Below, piece after piece: positions 26,261-34,249 of a DNA stretch of 64,000 nucleotides. The translations under genes were made by a program, and so were the position numbers. This DNA comes from Nitrospirota bacterium. Its GTDB lineage: Bacteria; Nitrospirota; Thermodesulfovibrionia; UBA6902. The notes below the pieces were generated by a model, which was given only the letters and a program-made list of their open reading frames with translations, was not told where the DNA came from and made no database searches. The stretch's first letter is position 1, and every line of letters begins with the position of its first letter. The stretch covers positions 100,068 through 164,067 of the forward strand of contig JACRHD010000065.1 of the NCBI GenBank assembly GCA_016234115.1. The letters are read 5' to 3'.

Positions 26261-27262
26261 ATGAGATTCGGTAATTTTCATGCGATAAATTTATTGTGGC
26301 TGTTTGCGGCCCTGCTCCTTTTTTATATCTGGTCCTATAAGAAAAGGCAAAGGGACATGGAGAAGTTTGCCCGTAAGGAACTCCTGAAGGAACTGACCTT
26401 CACTCTTGACGGCCGGATGCAGAAGCTGAGGGCGGTCCTCATGCTTGTTTCAATATGCATAATTATCTTGACCCTCATGAGACCTCAGTGGGGCTTTCAA
26501 TGGAAAGAGATAAAGAAAAGCGGGCTCGATATCCTGATAGCCCTTGATACCTCAAAGAGCATGCTGGCGGAGGACGTAAAGCCCAACAGGCTGGAACGGT
26601 CCAAATTGGCGGTCAAGGACATGATAAAGAAATTACACGGCGACAGGGTCGGGTTGATTGCCTTCTCGGGTAATGCCTTTCTGCAATGTCCCCTGACCTC
26701 TGATTACAGCGGCTTTATGCTCTCGCTCGACGAGACAGGTGTTTACTCCATACCGAAGGGCGGCACTTCCATATCAAATGCCGTGCGGGTGGCGCTTGAA
26801 AGCTATGAAGGCGGCAAGAAGAAATATAAGGCGCTGGTCATCATAACAGACGGAGAAGACCACGAAGGCAACGCAGTCGAGTGGGCTGAAAAGGCGAAGG
26901 AACAGGGCATTAAGATATATACCGTAGGGATCGGGACAAGGGCAGGAGATCTGATCCCCATCGCCGATGAAGACGGACATATGACTTTTTTGAAAGACAG
27001 CAGCGGAAATGTGGTAAAGACTCGCCTTGATGAAGACACGCTGCAGAAAATAGCGTTGACGACCGGCGGCAGTTACGTGAAGGCCACGAACATTGAATTC
27101 GGCCTGGATTTGATTTATGATGAAAAATTGTCGAAGATGGAGCAGGGCGATATAGAAGAGAAAATGGTAAGGAAATACAACGAGAAATTCCAGATACCGC
27201 TGGCAATAGCGCTGCTGCTTCTTGGTATTGAGCTTTTTATAAGAGAGCGTAGAAAGAGTTAA
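26261..27262 (+). CDS. VWA-domain membrane protein, BatB-like
   Basis: 333 residues: two N-terminal membrane helices (about 6-23 and 57-74), a VWA domain with MIDAS motif LIALDTSKSM near 90-99 and ITDGEDHEGNAVEWAEKAKEQGIKIYTVGIGT, and a C-terminal helix (IPLAIALLLLGIELFI). It is a paralogue of the protein encoded at 20232-21227 and pairs with it in Bat clusters. The restriction-island remnant ends 36 bp upstream, so this gene was probably once directly behind batA. Confidence 0.92.
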   Translation: MRFGNFHAINLLWLFAALLLFYIWSYKKRQRDMEKFARKELLKELTFTLDGRMQKLRAVLMLVSICIIILTLMRPQWGFQWKEIKKSGLDILIALDTSKSMLAEDVKPNRLERSKLAVKDMIKKLHGDRVGLIAFSGNAFLQCPLTSDYSGFMLSLDETGVYSIPKGGTSISNAVRVALESYEGGKKKYKALVIITDGEDHEGNAVEWAEKAKEQGIKIYTVGIGTRAGDLIPIADEDGHMTFLKDSSGNVVKTRLDEDTLQKIALTTGGSYVKATNIEFGLDLIYDEKLSKMEQGDIEEKMVRKYNEKFQIPLAIALLLLGIELFIRERRKS

Positions 27263-27296
27263 GAGTTAAGTGTTATGAGTTGTGAGTTAGGGAGAA
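27259..27296. repeat. Heptamer array, single arm (word GAGTTAA)
   Basis: GAGTTAA, GAGTTAA, GTGTTAT, GAGTTGT, GAGTTAG in 7-bp steps across the batB stop. Confidence 0.7.
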
Positions 27297-27302
27297 AATA
27301 CC

Positions 27303-27384
27303 GTCATTCCCGCAGTCTGTTGAGCGGAAATCCAGAGCATTTTTACAGGCAACTGGATTCCGGCTTAAGGACTGCCGGAATGAC
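27303..27384. repeat. Dispersed inverted repeat R, copy 3
   Basis: GTCATTCCCGCAGTC...CCGGAATGAC between batB and batC. The ATG in the terminal GGAATGAC is the probable batC start. Confidence 0.85.
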
Positions 27385-28204
27385 GGCAGTAGAGATATTT
27401 TCTACCCGGACTTTTTATGCCTTGATATTTATCCTGTATATTTTTCTTCCCTCCCCTGCCCTTTCCTCGCCTGCAAAGGCCGTCAGTGAGGGAAACAGGT
27501 TTTATCATCAGGAGAAATACGATGAGGCGATAAAAAAGTATGATGAAGCAAAGTCCGAGGCGCCCGACTCGGATATCGTCAATTTCAATCTGGGCGCGGC
27601 GCTGTATAAAAAAGGCAGATACCGGGAGGCAATCGACGCGTTTACAAGGGCCGTTGTCACCAAAGATAAAAGGCTCGAAGCAAAGACCACTTATAATATT
27701 GCGAACAGCAAATATAAATCCGGCAGCCTGCGGGAAAATGACGATCCCAACAGCGCAGCAGAGCTGTACCGGGAAGCGCTCGAATATTATAATAGAACGA
27801 TGGAGCTCGACAAAAGCGATAACGACGCGAAATACAACCATGACCTCGTCGAAAAGCGTCTGAAGGCCCTGCTGGAGAAATTAAAGGACCAGCCGAAACA
27901 GCAGCAGAACCAGGGCCAGGACCAAAAGGACAAACAGGAGAAGAAAGGCCCGCAGGAACAGCAGGGAGACAAAAAGCAGCAGCAATCCGAACAAAAGCAG
28001 GCTGAAGCAGGCGACAAAAACAGGGAAGCGGCACAGGAAAAAAACGCGGAGGCGGGAGAGCGCGGCTCAGCGGGTGATAAGACACAAAAGATGTCCCCCG
28101 AAGAAGCTAAGATGCTGCTTGATGCCTACAGGTCCGAAGAGGCCGGGACTGTATCCGATCGTGAAAGAAATGGCTATCGTGAAGAAGTGTCGAAGGATTG
28201 GTAG
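27380..28204 (+). CDS. TPR protein, BatC-like
   Basis: 274 residues from ATG 27380; an upstream in-frame ATG at 27275 would translate a dispersed repeat. Signal-anchor FYALIFILYIFLPSPALS, then TPR units (GNRFYHQEKYDEAIKKYDEA, NFNLGAALYKKGRYREAIDAFTRA, ALEYYNRTMELDKSDNDAKYN), then a long Gln/Lys-rich low-complexity tail, as usual in BatC, and a short conserved end (MSPEEAKMLLDAYRSEE). It probably scaffolds the Bat complex on the periplasmic side. Its start codon comes from the last bases of a repeat copy. Confidence 0.85.
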   Translation: MTAVEIFSTRTFYALIFILYIFLPSPALSSPAKAVSEGNRFYHQEKYDEAIKKYDEAKSEAPDSDIVNFNLGAALYKKGRYREAIDAFTRAVVTKDKRLEAKTTYNIANSKYKSGSLRENDDPNSAAELYREALEYYNRTMELDKSDNDAKYNHDLVEKRLKALLEKLKDQPKQQQNQGQDQKDKQEKKGPQEQQGDKKQQQSEQKQAEAGDKNREAAQEKNAEAGERGSAGDKTQKMSPEEAKMLLDAYRSEEAGTVSDRERNGYREEVSKDW

Positions 28205-28250
28205 AATACATGGCGGCGCGTCCAACGCTTCATTACATATGTTTCGAGCC

Positions 28251-28363
28251 GTCATTCCCGCAGTCTTTAAGCGGGAAGCCATGGTTCGACAAGCTCACCA
28301 TGACAAGCTTGTCACCCTGGGCCTGTCGAAGGGTGGATTCCCGATTACTACCTCGGGAATGAC
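28251..28363. repeat. Dispersed inverted repeat R, long variant (copy 4)
   Basis: 113 bp from GTCATTCCCGCAGTC to CTCGGGAATGAC, with an inner segment containing GGTTCGACAAGCTCACCATG. The same long variant occurs in opposite orientation at 61112-61229, at about nine in ten identical bases by eye. Confidence 0.88.
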
Positions 28364-28373
28364 AGGAAAAGCT

Positions 28374-30173
28374 ATGAACTTGATGAAAAGCATCTGGTGT
28401 TTAACAGCGGTAATCATACTTCTTGCGGGGACTGTCTTCGCCAAAGACATTTCTTTTGAGGCGTCTCTTGAAAGGAATATGATTTATCTTGGGGAAAGCG
28501 TTCAACTGAACCTGCAATTTCAGGGCACAACGGACGTCCCGGCCCCGGCGCTCCCGGCAGTGGACGGTCTTCAGTCGCGTTATGCCGGGCCTTCCACTAT
28601 GATGTCCATCGTCAACGGCAGGATGTCGTCTTCGATAACGCATATCTACAGCATCGTCCCTATAAAGACCGGGAAGTTCCAGATAGGTCCACTGAAGATA
28701 GAACATGAGGGCAACACTTACAGTTCCAATGCATTTACGCTTGAAGTCCTGGACAATGCCTCCCGCGGCAGCGGTCACGCGCAGCAGCAGAGAAAGCCGG
28801 ACATAAATCTCGGGGACAGGGTGTTTCTGAAAATGCAGGCGGCAAAGCTTAGGGCATATTTAAACGAAGCGGTCCCGCTGACCATAAAATTATATATAAG
28901 CAATTTGGGGGTCCGGGACATACAGTTCCCTGAATTCAATCATGATGATGTTTCCGCCGTCGATTTCGACAAACCGCTTCAATATCAGGAAGAGAAAGGC
29001 GGGACGGTTTATGATGTCGTTGAGTTCAGGACACAGTTGTTCGGCACAAAGTCCGGGGAATTCAGACTGGGCCCCGCAAAACTCAAGGCCAACGTCATTA
29101 CAAGACAGAAAAGAAGGACGCCTTCGTCGCCCTTTGATGATTTTTTCAGGGATGAATTCTTCGGAGGTTACGAGGCCGCGCCGATTGAACTTTCGTCAAA
29201 TGCCCTGACACTGAGCATACTGCCCTTCCCTGATAAAAAGCCCGCTGATTTCAAAGGCGCGGTCGGCGATTTCAGACTTAATGTCGAAGCCTCTCCTTCA
29301 GAAGTAAAGGTTGGCGACCCTGTCACTTTAAAAATGATCATCACGGGAAACGGTAATTTGACCTCGGTAACAAGTCCTTCTTTAAAACACTCTGAAGACT
29401 TCAAGACCTACGAGCAGCAGGGCAAACAGGAGGGCGGCAGCAAGATATTCGAGCAGGTGCTGATACCGCTGACGGCATCCGTAAACAAACTGCCGGAGAT
29501 ATCCTTCAGTTTCTTCAATCCCGAAAAAGGTCAGTACCAGACGCTTGTCAGGGGCGACATCCCTGTTAAAGTTACAGCGTCCGATAACAGGGAAAATGCG
29601 GCAATACTGGACGCCCCTCAACCCGGAGCACGGCCGGTGAAAAAAGAGATTTACGGCAGGGACATTATTTACATCAAGGAGTCTCCCGGAGAATTGAAGA
29701 AAAAAGGGGACTATCTTTACAGAAATATTTTCTTCATATTGTTCCAGTTAGTGCCTCTCCTGGTCCTCGCGGCCGCGTTGATACTGAAGAAACAAAAAGA
29801 GAAGATCGGCTCCGATACCGGTTATGCCCGCCGCCTCTCCGCCCCCAAAAAGGCGAAGAAGGGGATACTGGAGGCGGGGCATTTTATCAGCAGGAATATG
29901 CCTGCGGAATTTTACGATTCGGTCTTCAAAACGATCAGGGAATATTTAGGCAACCGGTTTCATGTCCCGTCCGGCGGAATAACGGCCGGCGTCGTCAATG
30001 ATTTACTGAAAGGGAAAAATATCGACCCGGCGTTTCTGGGTAAATTGACGAATATATTCACGGCCTGCGACATGGCGCGATATGCCCCCACGGCCCCCGA
30101 TACAATGAAGATGCAGGAGACATTGAACGAAATGAAAGAAGTGATCGATTATCTTGAAAGGCACAGGGAGTAG
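28374..30173 (+). CDS. BatD-like exported protein
   Basis: 600 residues from ATG 28374 (AGGAAAA upstream). Signal peptide MNLMKSIWCLTAVIILLAGTVFA, then the BatD N-terminal domain (FEASLERNMIYLGESVQLNLQFQG), further oxygen-tolerance-type beta domains (PFDDFFRDEFFGG linker; FRLNVEASPSEVKVGDPVTLKMIITGNGN), a membrane helix (NIFFILFQLVPLLVLAAALIL) and a cytoplasmic helical tail. ATGs further upstream would translate the R repeat. The product should be anchored in the inner membrane facing the periplasm, next to the VWA proteins. Confidence 0.88.
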   Translation: MNLMKSIWCLTAVIILLAGTVFAKDISFEASLERNMIYLGESVQLNLQFQGTTDVPAPALPAVDGLQSRYAGPSTMMSIVNGRMSSSITHIYSIVPIKTGKFQIGPLKIEHEGNTYSSNAFTLEVLDNASRGSGHAQQQRKPDINLGDRVFLKMQAAKLRAYLNEAVPLTIKLYISNLGVRDIQFPEFNHDDVSAVDFDKPLQYQEEKGGTVYDVVEFRTQLFGTKSGEFRLGPAKLKANVITRQKRRTPSSPFDDFFRDEFFGGYEAAPIELSSNALTLSILPFPDKKPADFKGAVGDFRLNVEASPSEVKVGDPVTLKMIITGNGNLTSVTSPSLKHSEDFKTYEQQGKQEGGSKIFEQVLIPLTASVNKLPEISFSFFNPEKGQYQTLVRGDIPVKVTASDNRENAAILDAPQPGARPVKKEIYGRDIIYIKESPGELKKKGDYLYRNIFFILFQLVPLLVLAAALILKKQKEKIGSDTGYARRLSAPKKAKKGILEAGHFISRNMPAEFYDSVFKTIREYLGNRFHVPSGGITAGVVNDLLKGKNIDPAFLGKLTNIFTACDMARYAPTAPDTMKMQETLNEMKEVIDYLERHRE

Positions 30174-30180
30174 GGAAGAG

Positions 30181-30222
30181 TGCAGAAGAGCAGAAGCGCA
30201 GAAGTGTGGAAGCGGCGGGAGA
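30181..30222. repeat. Short 8-mer array (word GCAGAAGN)
   Basis: GCAGAAGA, GCAGAAGC, GCAGAAGT, GTGGAAGC in 8-bp steps in front of the batE start. Confidence 0.55.
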
Positions 30223-30230
30223 GGGTAAGG

Positions 30231-30971
30231 ATGAGGGGGTATTTTATTTTCCTTTTTCTCATGTTAATTGCCGCCTGCGCTTATGCGGACAGCGGTCATG
30301 ACGCCGTCTTTAAGAAAGGCAATCAGTTTTATGAAAAGGGCGACTACGATGAGGCGATCAAGGAATATTCCAGGCTGCTTAAGCAGGGGCTTGAAAGCGG
30401 AAATTTATATTTCAATCTCGGCAACAGCTATTTCAAAAAAGGCGAACACGGCAAAGCGGTCCTGAATTATGAAAGGGCAAAGAGGCTGGTCCCGGACGAC
30501 AGCGACCTGAAATCAAACTACGCCTACGCCCTGTCGAAGATAGAAAACTCCCCTCAGGGGGCGCCGCCGCCGACTGAAAAAGTGATGGGCATATTCAATA
30601 ACCTGACTCTTGACGGTTTGACTGTCGTGATGTCTGTCGTTTATGCCTTGATGGTCCTGATTATTACGGCATCCATATTTATTGAGCGGGTCAGAAGATA
30701 CAGGATCATCGGGATTTTTATTCTGTCATTATTATTCATCACCGGGGCCGCGGCTGTATTCAGCAGGGCGGCCGTCCTGGACAAGGAAGCCATTGTCGTC
30801 ACAAAAAGCGCGGAGGCGAGATTTGAGCCGCTGGAAAACGCCACCACGCATTTCACCCTTTACGAAGGCATGAAGGTTTATGTCCTCGAATCAAAACAGG
30901 ACTGGAGTAAAGTCAGGAGAGACGACGGAAAGACCGGCTGGCTCAGCAGCCGGGCCCTCGAAAAGATATAG
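30231..30971 (+). CDS. TPR and SH3-like domain protein, BatE-like
   Basis: 246 residues from ATG 30231, which follows GGAGAGG; the longer form from 30180 would translate the repeat. The signal peptide has a possible lipobox (LIAAC). TPR units (GNQFYEKGDYDEAIKEYSRLL, NLGNSYFKKGEHGKAVLNYERA) are followed by two membrane helices and a C-terminal bacterial SH3-like domain (EGMKVYVLESKQDWSKVRRDDGKTGWLSSRALEKI). This is the standard BatE layout. It ends the bat cluster. Confidence 0.9.
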   Translation: MRGYFIFLFLMLIAACAYADSGHDAVFKKGNQFYEKGDYDEAIKEYSRLLKQGLESGNLYFNLGNSYFKKGEHGKAVLNYERAKRLVPDDSDLKSNYAYALSKIENSPQGAPPPTEKVMGIFNNLTLDGLTVVMSVVYALMVLIITASIFIERVRRYRIIGIFILSLLFITGAAAVFSRAAVLDKEAIVVTKSAEARFEPLENATTHFTLYEGMKVYVLESKQDWSKVRRDDGKTGWLSSRALEKI

Positions 30972-31181
30972 ACCGCTTGAACTGTTTAACGGCCGCCCGC
31001 CCTGCATGCAATTACTTCCGTATGACTTGATCCTCCTTATGCAGCCTGACATTAATGCCGCCTGAAGCCGGGTCCTTTCTTTTTCAATCCTCTTCTCCTG
31101 AATGTCCGTCATGATCTTCTGATACTTTTTTACCGCGATCGCTTTCAGCCTTGCTGCAATGTCATTTTTCGTTGTAAGCAT
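30891..31181 (-). CDS. Small sigma-54-preceded ORF, copy A
   Basis: Possible 96-residue product starting MLTTKNDIAARLKAIAVKKYQKIMTDIQEKRIEKE, basic and helical. AGGAGG lies 7 bp before the ATG, and a sigma-54-type -24/-12 promoter lies 51 bp upstream. The last part overlaps batE on the other strand, so the true C-terminus is unclear. A diverged relative with the same promoter and the shared MSG(C/G)IRR segment lies at 31.6-32.0 kb. No family recognised. Confidence 0.5.
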   Translation of the reverse strand: MLTTKNDIAARLKAIAVKKYQKIMTDIQEKRIEKERTRLQAALMSGCIRRIKSYGSNCMQGGRPLNSSSGLYLFEGPAAEPAGLSVVSPDFTPVLF

Positions 31182-31231
31182 CGGCTTGCCTCCTGGTGAT
31201 TAATGTTTCTGATCTCTTTGGAATTTCGTCC

Positions 31232-31246
31232 GCAATATCATTGCCA
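31232..31246 (-). promoter_or_regulatory. Candidate sigma-54 promoter, copy A
   Basis: On the minus strand TGGCAATGATATTGC matches the sigma-54 pattern TGGCAC-N5-TTGC, with GG and GC in the required 10-bp spacing. Transcription would begin near 31221, about 40 nt before the ATG at 31181. Confidence 0.6.
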
Positions 31247-31644
31247 CCTATAAGTGGTTAAATCTTAATGAAGTTGGAGATCGGCAATATATACTGATGT
31301 ATGGATTTTCCTTCATGCCATGACAGGAAAAGAATGGTCAAGAGAGCTGCGCACAGATTGACTTTACGCAACAGCAATAACATTTTAAAAAGAGTAGATA
31401 TGGCTTTATCATTGAAGAAGGGGATTAACCAATGGAAGGAAGTGAAAACAAAGGATGGGGCTCCTACCTGCCGGAGGCTCTCACAGGCGGAGCAATTATC
31501 TTGTCCGCCCGGACCTCACAACAGTACTTCGGCGCCTCAACATGTTTTACATTGCCTCAAATATTCGGGGCCGGCAATGCGCCCCGCTTCAAAAGCCTGA
31601 CAAGGTCAAGCTGCGACCCATTATTGTCCTTACCTGCAATCAAA

Positions 31645-31728
31645 TCAGTTCTTGCCGGTAACAAGCAGGGCCATGGTCGTGAAGCCCAACACCATTCCAA
31701 TAAACACACCCGTTATAAACATCAGCAT
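31645..31728 (-). CDS. 27-residue membrane peptide, DUF3789-like
   Basis: ATG 31728 is preceded by AGAAGGAGG. The product MLMFITGVFIGMVLGFTTMA plus LLVTGKN is one membrane helix with a short basic tail, resembling DUF3789-type mini-proteins. It lies downstream of the copy B sigma-54 promoter and may be expressed from it. Confidence 0.55.
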   Translation of the reverse strand: MLMFITGVFIGMVLGFTTMALLVTGKN

Positions 31729-31825
31729 TGCATCCTCCTTCTGACCGCCGGTCTTATTTGACCTCCTTATGCCGCCTGACATTCCCTTTAAGCCCGGATC
31801 ATTCTTAAACTCCGGGAGGTATGAT

Positions 31826-32032
31826 TCAAAAACATGTCGCTGCAATCCCGTATACGGAATTTTCGCGGGGTGTGAAAAGTACACTCTGTAAAAGCAATAA
31901 GTTAAAGAGCGAAAAGTCCTGACAAATAATCTCATTGCTTTGAAGATGTTTTTCAATCATGCCTCCCGGAGTTAGACATTTGTGAATAATCCCTTTTAGT
32001 CTGGCTGAAAGGCCATTTCTTGCCGCAAGCAT
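31826..32032 (-). CDS. Small sigma-54-preceded ORF, copy B (diverged)
   Basis: Starts MLAARNGLSARLKGIIHK, similar to copy A (MLTTKNDIAARLKAIAVK) over the first 15 residues, then diverges to 68 residues. The MSGGIRR segment matching copy A appears further downstream in another frame, so copy B has probably suffered a frameshift or insertion. GGAAAG is a weak ribosome site. Confidence 0.4.
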   Translation of the reverse strand: MLAARNGLSARLKGIIHKCLTPGGMIEKHLQSNEIICQDFSLFNLLLLQSVLFTPRENSVYGIAATCF

Positions 32033-32066
32033 CGACTTACTTTCCGGCCTGTGAGTACTGCCTTAT

Positions 32067-32082
32067 CTGCAATATGGCTGCC
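32067..32082 (-). promoter_or_regulatory. Candidate sigma-54 promoter, copy B
   Basis: Minus strand TGGCAGCCATATTGCA fits the -24/-12 consensus with correct spacing, 35 bp upstream of the ATG at 32032. Confidence 0.6.
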
Positions 32083-32365
32083 AGGTTGGAAGTGGTTGAA
32101 TCTTAATGAAACTGGAGGGTGGTAATACATATAAATGTATGCATTTCCCTTCATGACGAGACAGGGAAAAAATACAGGATCGCCCTCATCAGGAGCTCGT
32201 CAACGGCAACAGAGACCGGACACCCCTTCATAAACCGGCCATTGACACTTCACGAATTCCTGATAGACTTTAACTCTATATCCCGAAGTGCACTGAAAAA
32301 AAGAAAGAATTGGACCGGAAGGCAGGCGAGGCACAAAAAGAGCAATTACCCATAAGGAGGAATGT

Positions 32366-32713
32366 ATGAATAGAATAAAAGTATTGTTATCAACGGCTGT
32401 TCTGCTTTTTGTGGCTGCAAGCGGCAGCGCATTCGCGTCTCATGCCTCAATAGGTACAGGCGTCGGGCATGCGGGCCCGGTGACGACCGTCTCTGCCGCA
32501 ACGCTCCCGAAAGGAAGCTTCAATATCGAGGCCCTTGCTGAGTACCAGAAATTCGACACCTTTTCCGACGCGGAGCTTATCGGGTTTGCAGAGAGCGGCA
32601 GGGAGGGCATTCACAATGTCGAATATCTGTTCATTCCTTCGATAGGCATTGCGTATGGATTACAGGACTGTCCTGGGAATCAGCCTGCTTCTCTGACAGC
32701 GGAGGACGGACTA
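32366..32713 (+). pseudogene. N-terminal fragment of an outer-membrane transporter-like protein
   Basis: A good ribosome site (AAGGAGG) and a signal peptide (MNRIKVLLSTAVLLFVAASGSAFA) introduce SHASIGTGVGHAGPVTTVSAATLPKGSFNIEALAEYQKF, typical of the start of a beta-barrel protein. After about 98 residues (IAYGLQD) the similarity stops and the frame runs on without a stop into the DUF362 gene. This looks like a deletion fusion, not a natural two-domain protein. Confidence 0.65.
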
Positions 32714-33700
32714 ATGATGAACCGGAGGGAATTTATACTGGCAGCGACAGGGATGGCCCTGTCAGGCAGCGTATTTGCCGGGGTGGACACATTGCAGCAA
32801 TCTGAGAAAATCCAAAAATCAAAGGTCTCTCTCGTAAAGACCTCGGACAGGGCATCGGGTATTCAGAAGGCCATAGGCATCCTTGGGATAAACCCTGTGA
32901 AGGGAAAGGATGTACTGCTTAAGCCGAACTTTAATACTTCGGACCCCTTCCCCGGCTCCACCCACAATGACACTCTTGTCAATTTGATACTTCGCCTGAA
33001 AGATATGGGCGCAAAAAGTATCACCGTCAGCGAAAGGAGCGGCCAGCCAGACACATCCGATGTGCTTGCGGAAAAGGGTATCTATGACATTTGTAAAAAA
33101 CTTGACGTCAAACTTATAAACTTCGAGGACCTCCCTGATAATGCCTGGGTGAGAATAAAACCGGAACAAAGCCACTGGAATAAAGGGTTTGATGTCGCTG
33201 GGCCTGTCCTTGATTCAGAATGTGTTGTTACAACCTGCTGCCTGAAGACCCACGGCTACGGCGGAGTCTTCACCATGTCTCTCAAACTCTCTGTCGGAAT
33301 AGCTCACAAGCGAAACATGACAGAGCTCCACTCTTCAATCAGGAGCATGAGAAAGATGATAGCAGAGATAAATCAGGCCTATAAACCGTCTCTCATATTA
33401 ATGGATGCAATAGAGGCCTTTGTCGATGGAGGGCCTATGACGGGAGTCAGAAAAAAGGCTGATGTCATCCTTGCCGGAACCGACAGAATCGCGATTGACG
33501 CGGTCGGGCTTTCCATCCTGAAAGAACTCGGCAGCAATAAGGCTGTTATGGGAAAGAAGATTTTTGAACAGGAACAGATAGCCAGGGCCGTGGAACTCGG
33601 CCTCGGTGTGACGCGGCCGGAGGATATTGAGATTGTAACCGGTGATGAAGCAGGGAAGAAGTATTCGGAGAGGTTGAAGGAGATCCTGTCGGAGGGGTAA
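32714..33700 (+). CDS. DUF362 domain protein with Tat-like signal
   Basis: 328 residues from ATG 32714 (GGAGG upstream); ATG 32717 is equally possible. The N-terminus MMNRREFILAATGMALSGSVFAG resembles a Tat/lipoprotein-type leader. The body has the DUF362 hallmarks VLLKPNFN, CVVTTCCLKTHGYGGVFTMSLK and LILMDAIEAFVDGGP. DUF362 proteins are found in anaerobes and are often iron-sulfur linked; no CxxCxxC ferredoxin motif is seen here. The frame is open upstream into the truncated outer-membrane gene, so a fused 444-residue product is possible. Confidence 0.8.
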   Translation: MMNRREFILAATGMALSGSVFAGVDTLQQSEKIQKSKVSLVKTSDRASGIQKAIGILGINPVKGKDVLLKPNFNTSDPFPGSTHNDTLVNLILRLKDMGAKSITVSERSGQPDTSDVLAEKGIYDICKKLDVKLINFEDLPDNAWVRIKPEQSHWNKGFDVAGPVLDSECVVTTCCLKTHGYGGVFTMSLKLSVGIAHKRNMTELHSSIRSMRKMIAEINQAYKPSLILMDAIEAFVDGGPMTGVRKKADVILAGTDRIAIDAVGLSILKELGSNKAVMGKKIFEQEQIARAVELGLGVTRPEDIEIVTGDEAGKKYSERLKEILSEG

Positions 33701-34117
33701 TTTTTCAATTTGGCACGCAGTGCGTACCAAATTAACTATGGACGAATTATCTTTATTGTATTTTAAAGTGGGGCTCTGCCCCAAACCCCGGTTCATTTTC
33801 TTGCGCGGCCAAGAAAACAGAACCAAAAGAAGGCCGCCCCGGATTGTTTCTTAACGGGATGATTCAGGCTTGAACGCTAAATTCAAAAAACTCGCTTCGC
33901 TCAAACAATTTTTAATTCTTAACGCGTTCAGTCCTGAATCATCCCTAAAACAATCAATGGGGAAGAAAGAATAACATCAAGTTAAGATCGGCGGGGTCAG
34001 GCATCCGGTATACCTTCGTAAGCCCGTTTGTCCTGAAAACGATTTCCTGTCCGTCGGATGAAAATGAGGTTTTTTCGTCTTCAGTATGCGGGTCCATTGA
34101 TTAAAGTATAGCGTATG

Positions 34118-34182
34118 AAGGGCATAGTGCATAGTGCATAGTGCAAAGGGCATAGTGCATAGTGCATAGGGCAAAGGACAAG
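34118..34182. repeat. Heptamer array, single arm (word GTGCATA)
   Basis: Nine consecutive 7-bp units: GGGCATA, GTGCATA, GTGCATA, GTGCAAA, GGGCATA, and so on. Same word family as the array at 13183-13298. Confidence 0.8.
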
Positions 34183-34190
34183 GAATGGCG

Positions 34191-34218
34191 TAGGGGCGAC
34201 CCGCCGGGTCGCCCTATA
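34191..34218. repeat. GC-rich palindrome P, copy 3
   Basis: TAGGGGCGACCCGCC and its inverse. This copy lies in front of a gene (32 bp before the GTG at 34250) and not behind one. Confidence 0.8.
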
Positions 34219-34249
34219 ACTCGGGAAATGGTAAAATGGAAGAGAAACA

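Larger units (their letters stand above)
31250..32152. repeat. Two copies of a conserved block upstream of the sigma-54 sites
   Basis: Positions 31250-31318 and 32084-32152 align over about 70 bp (shared AAGTGGTT, AATCTTAATGAA, CCTTCATG). The blocks lie upstream of each -24 element, where enhancer-binding proteins bind. The plus strand from 31330 to 31640 between them holds no gene I recognise. Confidence 0.6.
33701..34249. other. Repeat-rich intergenic region without recognised gene
   Basis: It contains a large inverted repeat at about 33856-33950 (GATGATTCAGGCTTGAACGC against GCGTTCAGTCCTGAATCATC) in a 33770-33962 segment with GTGGGGCTCTGCCCCAAACC, then a heptamer array at 34118-34182 (GGGCATA, GTGCATA, GTGCAAA) and a P palindrome at 34191-34218. 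No open frame resembles a protein family. Confidence 0.7.

Noticed and set aside
28074..28373. 100-residue N-terminal extension of BatD
   Set aside because: It overlaps batC and translates an R repeat; the signal peptide begins at 28374.
31301..31761. Plus-strand frames between the two sigma-54 units
   Set aside because: No ribosome site with similarity to any family; on the opposite strand the 27-residue membrane peptide explains the better part of the signal.
32366..33700. Genuine two-domain 444-residue exported protein
   Set aside because: The second part has its own signal sequence and ribosome site, and the first part stops short of a full beta-barrel; deletion fusion is more likely.
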